From Desertibaculum subflavum (GTDB lineage: Bacteria; Pseudomonadota; Alphaproteobacteria; Ferrovibrionales; Ferrovibrionaceae): DNA of 40,684 nt. The DNA is taken from contig QOZS01000051.1 of NCBI GenBank assembly GCA_003576705.1, forward strand, positions 1 to 40,684. Direction: 5' to 3'. The position numbers and the translations under genes were made by a program. Positions 31,192-37,713 of this stretch are shown piece by piece; positions within the stretch are counted from its first letter, which is position 1; each line of letters starts with the position of its first letter. Under the pieces are notes generated by a model. It did not search any database and had not been told where the DNA came from. It saw only the letters and a list, made by a program, of their open reading frames with translations.

Positions 31192-33332
31192 GCGGCCCCG
31201 TTTCCTGATCTGGGCGGTTCGCCGAAGCGCGCCCATTTTTCGCGCCCGCCGCGGTTCTCCAGCACGTTGAGCAGCGCCGCCACGGTGGCGCGGTCGAACC
31301 TGCGGCCGGCATCCTTCAACAGCGCATCGGCCGCCTGGTCGGGCGTGAGCCCCGGCCGCCAGGCCCGCGCGCTCGCCATGCCGACGAAGGCATTGGCGAC
31401 CGAGACGATGCGCGCCATCGGCAGGATGGCATCGCCCTTCAGGCCCTGCGGCGTGCCGGAGCCGTCCCAATGCTCCTGCATCTGGCGCAGCGTGTCGACC
31501 ACCGGCCCGTCGAACTCGATGCCGGTCAGCAGGTCGGCCGAGGCGAGGATGCTCTCGCGCACCTGGCGCATCTCGTCCTCGCTCAGCGTGCCGTGCCGGG
31601 TGAGCAGGTCGGCCGGCACGGCGATCTTGCCGAGATTCATCACCGAGGCCGCGATTTCCACCGTCTCCACCTCGACCGGTTGCAGCCCCATCTCGGCCGC
31701 GATGGCGCGCGCCACCTCGGCCACCCGGGCGGAGTGGTTGGCGGAATAGGGATCGCGGCGGTCGACCAGGGCGACCAGGGTCGCGACCAGCTGGCGAAGC
31801 GTGCGCTCGCGCCGGGCGCGCTCGTTCATCAGGTCGGTGATGTCCTCGGTCACCATCAGCACGCCGCGCACATATTCGCCGCTATCGGGCAGCGGCAGGT
31901 GCTCGGTCTTCAGGATGCGCTGCTGGCCCGCTTCCTCCACCGTCTCGGTTTCCATCAGCCGGACTTGCAGGTCGCGGGCCTCCCGGTTGCGCTCTTCCAG
32001 CGTCCGGGCACGGACCGGGCCGATCACCTGGGCGAGCGTCTTGCCCAGCATCTCGTCCGGCGTGATGCCGGTGCCGGCGGCGGCCTGGGCATTGGCGAAG
32101 GTATAGCGGCCGTCCGGCGCCACCGCGGCGATGGCGGTCGGCTGCGCGTCGGTCACCGTGCGCATGAAGCCGAACAGCCGCTCGAACCGGTCGGCCATGT
32201 CGTGGAAGCGCGTCGCCGCCGCCGCCGCCCGCGTCGAGGTGCCGTGCCGCCACACCGCGACCACGACGATGGCGGCGAAGGCGATAGCCCCGAGCAGCAC
32301 GGCGAGCAGGGTGCGCCGGCGCCGCTCGGTCTCGGCCAGCGCCTCGGATGCATCGACCTTGCGCACCAGGGTCCAGGGCGCCGATTTCAACGGGCGCGAC
32401 ACCGCCAGCACCGGCTTGCCGGCATAGTCGGTGCCTTCGGTGAAGCCGCCGGGATGCGCGAGCGCGAAGGCGGCGGCGAGGTTCGGCGTGTCGAGCGCCA
32501 GTGCCCTCCGCGTCGCCGGCGTGCCGTCGGCGAGCGTCGAGAGATATTCCACCGTCTCACCCTTGCGCCGCACCAGCAGGGTCTCGGCCGTTTTCTCCGT
32601 CGCGCCCGGCTGCTGCAGCCGGCGGGCGAGCCCGGGCGCCGCCGGGCGCACCGCGATGACGAGGCCGAATTCCTCGCGCGCATTCGCTGCCGCCTGCACC
32701 GGGCGGACCGGCCAGGCAAAGCCGATGGCGGGCTGGCCCTCGGCGTCGAGATAGAGATCGATCAGCGTGCCGTCGCCGGGCCGGCGGGCCGCCAGCGCGG
32801 CCTCCGCCGCCGCATCGAGCGGCAGCAGGGACGGGCTGGCCGCCACGGCGCGGCGGTTCGGATCCAGGATGCCGATGCCGGCGGTGGCGATGCGGGGCAG
32901 GTTGGCCGGCACCTGCGAGGCGGCGGCGCGGCCGACGAAGCCTTCGCGCTCCGCCGTGGCGGTGGCGAGATTGCGCAGATAGCCGATCTGGGCGTCGCCG
33001 TCGGTCACCCGTGCCGGGTCGCCGCCGGCAAGCTGCAGCTCGGTCAGATAGAGCTGGACGGTCGGGTTCTCGGCCAGCTCGCGGGCCACCGTGAACCCCT
33101 GCTCGATCCACTCGTCGATCGCCGCGGCGCGGCTGTCGGCGACGATGCCGAGCCGGACCTGCCAGCCGACCAGGTCGCGCGCGCGCTCGGCGGCGACGAA
33201 GCGCAGCACCAGCACGACGCCGAGTACCGCGATCATGACCAGCAGGGCGGCGGCCAGCAACACGACGCGGCGCGCGCGCCTGGCGCTCGCCTCCATCGCA
33301 AGGGTCGGCGCGGTGGATCCCCGGTCGGTCAT
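31188..33332 (-). CDS. Membrane receptor with PAS and degenerate HD-GYP-like domain
   Basis: Predicted two-helix membrane sensor of 714 residues. TM1 (about 21-46) is followed by a periplasmic domain of roughly 290 residues, probably of the cache type, and TM2 (about 340-362). A PAS domain (DAQPTAIAAVAPDGRYTFANAQAA) comes next, then an HD-GYP-like output. His533 (NHSARV) is kept. The canonical HDIGK metal pair is MNLGK (Met565, Asn566), HHERWDGSGYP is QMQEHWDGSGTP (near His621) and the later VAD is VAN. A cyclic-di-GMP phosphodiesterase needs these ligands, so catalysis is unlikely. The stop overlaps hldE as ATGA. Confidence 0.85.
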   Translation of the reverse strand: MTDRGSTAPTLAMEASARRARRVVLLAAALLVMIAVLGVVLVLRFVAAERARDLVGWQVRLGIVADSRAAAIDEWIEQGFTVARELAENPTVQLYLTELQLAGGDPARVTDGDAQIGYLRNLATATAEREGFVGRAAASQVPANLPRIATAGIGILDPNRRAVAASPSLLPLDAAAEAALAARRPGDGTLIDLYLDAEGQPAIGFAWPVRPVQAAANAREEFGLVIAVRPAAPGLARRLQQPGATEKTAETLLVRRKGETVEYLSTLADGTPATRRALALDTPNLAAAFALAHPGGFTEGTDYAGKPVLAVSRPLKSAPWTLVRKVDASEALAETERRRRTLLAVLLGAIAFAAIVVVAVWRHGTSTRAAAAATRFHDMADRFERLFGFMRTVTDAQPTAIAAVAPDGRYTFANAQAAAGTGITPDEMLGKTLAQVIGPVRARTLEERNREARDLQVRLMETETVEEAGQQRILKTEHLPLPDSGEYVRGVLMVTEDITDLMNERARRERTLRQLVATLVALVDRRDPYSANHSARVAEVARAIAAEMGLQPVEVETVEIAASVMNLGKIAVPADLLTRHGTLSEDEMRQVRESILASADLLTGIEFDGPVVDTLRQMQEHWDGSGTPQGLKGDAILPMARIVSVANAFVGMASARAWRPGLTPDQAADALLKDAGRRFDRATVAALLNVLENRGGREKWARFGEPPRSGNGAA

Positions 33333-33397
33333 CGCCCAGCTTGGTTGCGGAACCGGGCGGAGGCCCGATTCTCTACCGCAACCTTAGCCGGGCCGGT

Positions 33398-33796
33398 TCA
33401 GCCCTTCCAGGCGAGCCAGTGCTGATGGGTATCGACCATGTGGCGGAAACGGGTCACCTGGCCCTGGTCGTCGAAGGTCCAGAGGTGCAGCTCCAGGTCG
33501 CGGATCTTGTGGCCCGAGGTTTTGAGGGTGATGTCGACGGCGATGACCGAGATCACCTGGTTGCCGCCGGCAGTCATGTTGAGCGGCTCGAACCGGTGGA
33601 ACTCGAAGGCCGCCAGGGTTTCGAAGAACTTGCCGACCTCGGCCCGGCCGCGCCGCAGCTTCAGCCAGGGCATGCCGTGATCGCTCGCGTCGTGCTCCCA
33701 TTCGATCGCGGGATGCAGGGCATCGAGGATGGACGGAATGTCGCCGGCGCCGAAGGCGGCATAGATGTGCTCGACCCGCTGGATGTTCGTCGCCAT
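33398..33796 (-). CDS. SnoaL/NTF2-like protein
   Basis: Small cone-fold protein of 132 residues. It has the SnoaL pattern VEHIYAAFGAGDIPSILDALHPAIEWEHDAS, then GRAEVGKFFETLA and the terminal VTRFRHMVDTHQHWLAW. Members include polyketide cyclases and isomerases, as well as binding proteins without activity, so the role is open. No signal peptide is present. It precedes the receptor-hldE operon by 65 bp on the same strand and may be its first gene. The ribosome binding site is weak. Confidence 0.8.
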   Translation of the reverse strand: MATNIQRVEHIYAAFGAGDIPSILDALHPAIEWEHDASDHGMPWLKLRRGRAEVGKFFETLAAFEFHRFEPLNMTAGGNQVISVIAVDITLKTSGHKIRDLELHLWTFDDQGQVTRFRHMVDTHQHWLAWKG

Positions 33797-33859
33797 GGAT
33801 GTGCCATCCCCGTGAATTGCATCGATGCGGGGGGATACGGCGGCACGGACGGCACGGAT

Positions 33860-33894
33860 GCGCGTGCCCCTTCACGATGACGTGGGGCACGCGC
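33860..33894. other. Eleven-base-pair hairpin after ytfE
   Basis: Perfect arms GCGCGTGCCCC (33860-33870) and GGGGCACGCGC (33884-33894) enclose 13 bases. It lies just downstream of the ytfE stop. No T-run follows on either strand, so it may protect mRNA ends or assist Rho-dependent termination. Confidence 0.4.
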
Positions 33895-33908
33895 GAGTGC
33901 GGGCGAGT

Positions 33909-34610
33909 TTAACCGCCCGCGGCGCAGCCGCAGCCGCTCGCCGGCACGGCGGCGAATTGCGAGAACAGCACGTTGTTCTCCAGATGCACGTGTTGCTCGA
34001 CATCTTCGATCAGCTTGGCGACCCCGGCATAGAGCGCCGCCCAGGTCGAACAGGCGCCGTCCGGCGGCACGCAGTCATGCGCCACGGCTTGCAGGGCGCG
34101 CAGCCGTTCGCCGTGCTCCAGGTGCTCGTGCTGCATGCGGGCGATCGGATGGGTGATCATCGGGTGGCCGCCCTCGCGCATCAGCGGGAACAGGATGCGC
34201 TCCTCCTTCACCATATGGGCGTCCAGCTCGTTGAGCAGCTCGCCGAGCGCGGCAGCGAGGCCGCGCGGCGCCAGGGGGTGGTCGCGATGCACCGCCTCGA
34301 CCTTGCGGGCGAGCCGGATCAGCTCCGGCAGCTCGCGCCGGTGCGTGTCGTGATAGCGCTCCAGGATATGGGCGATCAGCGCCGCCGGCTCGCGCGCCAG
34401 GCCGATGGCGTCGCCGGCCTGCAGCGCCGCGAGCTCGGTCGCCACCGCATCCGCGGCCAGGCCGCGCTCGGCCGCGGCATCGGCGAGCGTCGCCGCGCCG
34501 CCGCAGCAGAAGTCCAGCTTGTGGCGCCGGAAGATCGCGGTGGCGCCGGGCAGGGCGGCGGCGATCTCGCCGAGCGTGCGCCCGGCGAAGGTGGAAATGC
34601 CGGCGGTCAT
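33909..34610 (-). CDS. ytfE: Iron-sulfur cluster repair di-iron protein (YtfE/ScdA)
   Basis: Repair of iron centres protein of 233 residues, which restores iron-sulfur clusters after nitric oxide or peroxide damage. The N-terminal ScdA_N domain has DFCCGG (Cys35, Cys36). The haemerythrin-like part supplies His/Glu ligands in ILERYHDTHRREL, LDAHMVKEERILFPLM, MQHEHLEHG and EQHVHLENNVLF. The C-terminus SGCGCAAGG adds two cysteines and is unusual. It is the second gene of the operon; the ATG overlaps the end of the upstream gene as ATGA (34607-34610). NsrR-type operators lie upstream of the pair. Confidence 0.95.
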   Translation of the reverse strand: MTAGISTFAGRTLGEIAAALPGATAIFRRHKLDFCCGGAATLADAAAERGLAADAVATELAALQAGDAIGLAREPAALIAHILERYHDTHRRELPELIRLARKVEAVHRDHPLAPRGLAAALGELLNELDAHMVKEERILFPLMREGGHPMITHPIARMQHEHLEHGERLRALQAVAHDCVPPDGACSTWAALYAGVAKLIEDVEQHVHLENNVLFSQFAAVPASGCGCAAGG

Positions 34611-35095
34611 GCGGTGTCTCCTTCACGCTGCAAGTGACGAACCCGGCGCTGCGAGGGCAGGGGGCCCTTCTGGATATTGCCGGTGGCGAAGGCGCGGCCC
34701 AGCTCGAAGCTGTCGGCGATGCGCCGGGCGCGCTCGACGAAATGCGCCGCCGCCGCGGGCGGGCAGAGCTCCGCCGCCGTCGCCTCGAACAGGGCGAGCC
34801 AGCGGTCGAAATGCCGCGCCTCAATCGGCAGCTTCAGATGCGCCGGCATCGGCTGGCCATGATAGCGCCCGCTCATCAAGGCGACCGAGGACCAGAAATC
34901 GCACATCTTGGCGAGGTGCGGCGCCCAGTCGGCGATGGCTGCGTCGAAGACCGGCCCGAGCACGTCGTCGGCGCGCACCTTGGCGTAGAAGCCGTGCACG
35001 AGGCGGTGGATCATCGCCTCGTCGATGCCGGTTCTGGCCCGGATCTCGGCCACGAGCCGCGCCCGCTTTTCCGGCCCGCCTTCCACTTCCTGCAC
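34607..35095 (-). CDS. Group III truncated haemoglobin
   Basis: Globin of 162 residues. After a variable N-terminus comes the globin core FYAKVRADDVLGPVF, then the ligand-pocket helix HLAKMCDFWSS. The proximal haem ligand is His95 in IEARHFDRWLALF. The GTG at 35095 is used: GGAG lies six bases before it and there is no in-frame ATG until residue 28, which would cut the first helix. Linkage to ytfE by ATGA and to nsrR across a shared operator region points to nitric oxide dioxygenase or sensor-type detoxification. The exact function of group III globins is still debated. Confidence 0.9.
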   Translation of the reverse strand: MQEVEGGPEKRARLVAEIRARTGIDEAMIHRLVHGFYAKVRADDVLGPVFDAAIADWAPHLAKMCDFWSSVALMSGRYHGQPMPAHLKLPIEARHFDRWLALFEATAAELCPPAAAAHFVERARRIADSFELGRAFATGNIQKGPLPSQRRVRHLQREGDTA

Positions 35096-35111
35096 CGCAT
35101 TCTCCAAATCA

Positions 35112-35157
35112 GTATTTTCAATACCACAATAGACTCGGATTGTGGTATCCTCAATAC
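35112..35157. promoter_or_regulatory. Paired NsrR-like operators
   Basis: Two 13-base palindromes, GTATTTTCAATAC (35112-35124) and GTATCCTCAATAC (35145-35157), 33 bp apart. Together with the bases between them they form a larger inverted repeat with 19-base arms (15 matched) around an 8-base centre. The half-site resembles the known NsrR pattern. They lie between the divergent trHb-ytfE and nsrR genes. Confidence 0.7.
35126..35154 (-). promoter_or_regulatory. Promoter of the haemoglobin-ytfE operon
   Basis: On the minus strand TTGAGG (35149-35154), 17 bases and TATTGT (35126-35131). The -35 lies inside the second NsrR-like operator and the start of transcription falls near 35119, inside the first, so bound NsrR would block it. 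Confidence 0.6.
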
Positions 35158-35176
35158 AGGATTGCAGGGTGCGACA

Positions 35177-35596
35177 ATGCGGCTCACCGCCTATACCGAT
35201 CTCGGCCTCCGGGCGCTGATGCGGCTCGCCGCGCGGCCGGAGGAGATGCTGACCACCGAGGCGATCGCCGAGGAGCTCGCGATCTCGCGCCATCACCTGA
35301 CCAAGATCGTGCAGGACCTGGCCGCCGCCGGCTATGTCGCCACCATGCGCGGGCCGCATGGCGGCGTGAAGCTCGCCAAGGCGCCGGGCAAGATTCGCAT
35401 CGGCGAGATCGTGCGCCTGCTGGAGCGCGACCAGGCCATGGTCGAATGCTTTCGCGCCGATGGCGGCCAATGCGTGCTGACACCGGCATGCCGGCTCAAA
35501 TCCATGCTGGCGGGGGCCGGGCAGCGCTTCCTTGCCGAGCTCGATCGCCATACGCTCGCCGACTGCGCCTATCCGCAACCGCGAGCCTGTGCATGA
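35177..35596 (+). CDS. nsrR: Nitric oxide-sensing repressor NsrR (Rrf2 family)
   Basis: Rrf2 winged-helix repressor of 139 residues. The helix-turn-helix is TTEAIAEELAISRHHLTKIVQDL. The cluster ligands are Cys91, Cys99 and Cys105 (ECFRADGGQC, then LTPACRL), and Asp8 (MRLTAYTD) matches the fourth ligand described for an NsrR [4Fe-4S] protein. The position next to ytfE and a haemoglobin, with an operator pair between them, makes NsrR the best match within the family (RirA and IscR are less likely). The stop overlaps the amidase start as ATGA, so the two genes are co-expressed. Confidence 0.92.
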   Translation: MRLTAYTDLGLRALMRLAARPEEMLTTEAIAEELAISRHHLTKIVQDLAAAGYVATMRGPHGGVKLAKAPGKIRIGEIVRLLERDQAMVECFRADGGQCVLTPACRLKSMLAGAGQRFLAELDRHTLADCAYPQPRACA

Positions 35597-36996
35597 CCCC
35601 GTCGGACGATCTTGCCTATCTCCCGCTCATCGAACTCGCGGAGAGGATCCGCGCCCGCGCACTGTCGCCGGTCGAGGCGGCGGAGGCCATGCTGGCCCGC
35701 ATCGCGGCGCTGGATAGCGGGCTGCATGCCTACGCGACGGTGACGGCGGAGCGTGCCCGCATCCGCGCGCGCGAGGCCGAGGCGGAGATCGCCGCCGGGC
35801 GCTACCGGGGGCCGCTGCACGGCGTGCCGATCGCGGTCAAGGATCTCTGCTTCACCCGCGGCGTGGCGACCGCGGCCGGCATGGCGATCCACAAGGATTT
35901 CGTACCGCCGCTCGATGCCACCGTGGTGACGCGGCTCGAACTCGCCGGCGCGGTGCTGCTCGGCAAGCTGCAGATGACGGAAGGCGCCTTCTCCGAGCAT
36001 CACCCCTCGATCACGCCGCCGGTCAATCCCTGGCATCCGGATTACTGGACCGGCGTCTCCTCCTCCGGCTCCGGCGTCGCCACCGCGGCGGGTCTCTGCT
36101 ACGGCTCGCTCGGCTCCGACACCGGCGGCTCGATCCGGTTTCCCTCGACCAGTTGCGGCATCACCGGCCTGAAGCCCACCTGGGGCCGGGTTAGCCGGCA
36201 CAGTGTTTTCCCGCTCGCCGACAGCCTGGACCATGTCGGCCCGATGGCGCGCAGCGCCGCCGATTGCGCCGCGATCCTGGGTGTCATTGCCGGCGCCGAT
36301 CCGCATGACCCGACCGCGCTGATCGATCCGGTGCCGGACTATGTCGGCGGTCTCGGCGGCGGCGTGCGCGGCCTGCGGATCGGCCTCGACCGCGCGCTCC
36401 TGGAAAGCGTGGTCGAGCCGGAAGTTTCGTCGGTGCTGCTCCGCGCGCTCGACGTGCTGGCCGCGGCGGGTGCGCAGATCGTCGACATCCGGCTGCCCGA
36501 CCTTGCCGGCATGGCGGCGATGTGGACGCGCGCCTGCGCGGCGGAGACGGCGATGGCCCATAAATCGACCTATCCCGCCCGCGCGGCGGAATACGGGCCG
36601 GCGCTCAAGGCGCTGATCGATCTCGGCCGCGGCCTCTCGGCGCCCGACTATGCCGAGATCCAGAGCGAGCGCGACCGCTTCAAGGGCCGGCTGCGCCAGG
36701 TCTTCGCCGGCGTCGACGTGGTCGCGCTGCCGGCCCTGCCGACCGCGCCGATGACGATCGAGCGCCGCGCCGAGCTCCGGCGCGACCCGGCGACGGCGAG
36801 CACGGTCCTGCTGTTCACCGCGCCGTTCGATTTCAGCGGCAGTCCGACCATCACCCTGCCGGGCGGTTTCGCCGCCTCGGGCCTGCCGGTCGGCTTCCAG
36901 CTGATCGGCCGCCATCTCGACGAAGCGACGCTGCTCCGCGCCGGCCATGTGTTCCAGCAGGCAACCGACTGGCACCGCCGCCGGCCGCCCATCTGA
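35593..36996 (+). CDS. Amidase-signature hydrolase
   Basis: Amidase-family hydrolase of 467 residues. The Ser-cisSer-Lys triad can be placed: Lys83 in VPIAVKDL, cis-Ser around 156-158 in TGVSSSGSGVA and nucleophile Ser180 in GSDTGGSIRFPS. A C-terminal segment, SGSPTITLPGGF and LPVGFQLIGRHLDEATLL, also fits. Normally the glycine pair before the cis-Ser is GG; here it is GV. The substrate (aryl or acyl amide, or a GatA-like role) is not evident; GatB and GatC are not near. The ATG overlaps the nsrR stop as ATGA, which puts it in the nitric oxide regulon by position. Confidence 0.9.
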   Translation: MTPSDDLAYLPLIELAERIRARALSPVEAAEAMLARIAALDSGLHAYATVTAERARIRAREAEAEIAAGRYRGPLHGVPIAVKDLCFTRGVATAAGMAIHKDFVPPLDATVVTRLELAGAVLLGKLQMTEGAFSEHHPSITPPVNPWHPDYWTGVSSSGSGVATAAGLCYGSLGSDTGGSIRFPSTSCGITGLKPTWGRVSRHSVFPLADSLDHVGPMARSAADCAAILGVIAGADPHDPTALIDPVPDYVGGLGGGVRGLRIGLDRALLESVVEPEVSSVLLRALDVLAAAGAQIVDIRLPDLAGMAAMWTRACAAETAMAHKSTYPARAAEYGPALKALIDLGRGLSAPDYAEIQSERDRFKGRLRQVFAGVDVVALPALPTAPMTIERRAELRRDPATASTVLLFTAPFDFSGSPTITLPGGFAASGLPVGFQLIGRHLDEATLLRAGHVFQQATDWHRRRPPI

Positions 36997-37000
36997 GCGG

Positions 37001-37029
37001 TTGACAGACCGCGCAAGCCGGGGATTGGT
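37001..37029 (+). promoter_or_regulatory. Possible promoter of the LysE-type gene
   Basis: A perfect TTGACA (37001-37006) with 17 bases before ATTGGT, a poor -10 match. It is the only candidate in the 60-bp gap after the amidase. Confidence 0.3.
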
Positions 37030-37056
37030 GGCGCACCGTCATTCAGGAGCGCGTCG

Positions 37057-37707
37057 ATGGAAATCGTCACCCCCGGCCTCGCCAATCTCAGCCTGTTCGC
37101 TGGCGCGGCGCTGGTGCTGCTGCTGATTCCCGGGCCGGCGGTGCTCTACATCATCGCGCGCTCGGTGGAGCAGGGCCGCCTCGCGGGCTTCGTCTCCAAT
37201 CTCGGCATCCACGCGGCGACCCTCGTGCACATTGCCGCCGCGGCGCTCGGGCTCTCCGCGCTGCTGGCCTCCTCCGCGCTCGCCTTCAGCATCGTCAAAT
37301 ATGCCGGCGCCGCCTATCTGATCTGGCTCGGCCTGAAGAAGATCTTCGGCCGCGGCGACGGCGGGGAGGGCGAGGTGGTGGTGACGCGCCGCGGCTACGC
37401 ACGCCTCATCCGCGACGGCTTCATCGTCAACCTGCTGAACCCGAAGACGGCATTGTTCTTCTTCGCCTTCCTGCCGCAATTCGTCGATGTCGGCCGCGGC
37501 CACATCGCCATGCAGATCACCATCCTTGGCCTGCTCTTCGCCGCCCTCGGCTTCGTCACCGACGGCTGCTACGCGCTAGTCGCCGGCACCGCCGGCAACT
37601 GGCTCAAGCGCAGCCGCGGCTATCTCCGCTTCGAGCGCTATGTCAGCGGCACGCTCTTCATCGGCCTCGGCGTCACCGCGGCGTTGGCGGGCGACAGCCG
37701 GAAATAG
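37057..37707 (+). CDS. LysE/RhtB-family exporter
   Basis: Amino-acid exporter of 216 residues with six predicted membrane segments. The family signature near the N-terminus is LLLIPGPAVLYIIARSVEQGRLAGFVSNLGIHAATLVH. The middle has YAGAAYLIWLGLKKI and FIVNLLNPKTALFFFAFLPQF, and the last helix is GTLFIGLGVTAAL. Substrates in this family include lysine, arginine, homoserine and threonine; none can be chosen here. AGGAG precedes the ATG by seven bases. It is convergent with ppc, with six bases between the stops. Confidence 0.93.
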   Translation: MEIVTPGLANLSLFAGAALVLLLIPGPAVLYIIARSVEQGRLAGFVSNLGIHAATLVHIAAAALGLSALLASSALAFSIVKYAGAAYLIWLGLKKIFGRGDGGEGEVVVTRRGYARLIRDGFIVNLLNPKTALFFFAFLPQFVDVGRGHIAMQITILGLLFAALGFVTDGCYALVAGTAGNWLKRSRGYLRFERYVSGTLFIGLGVTAALAGDSRK

Positions 37708-37713
37708 CGGCGT

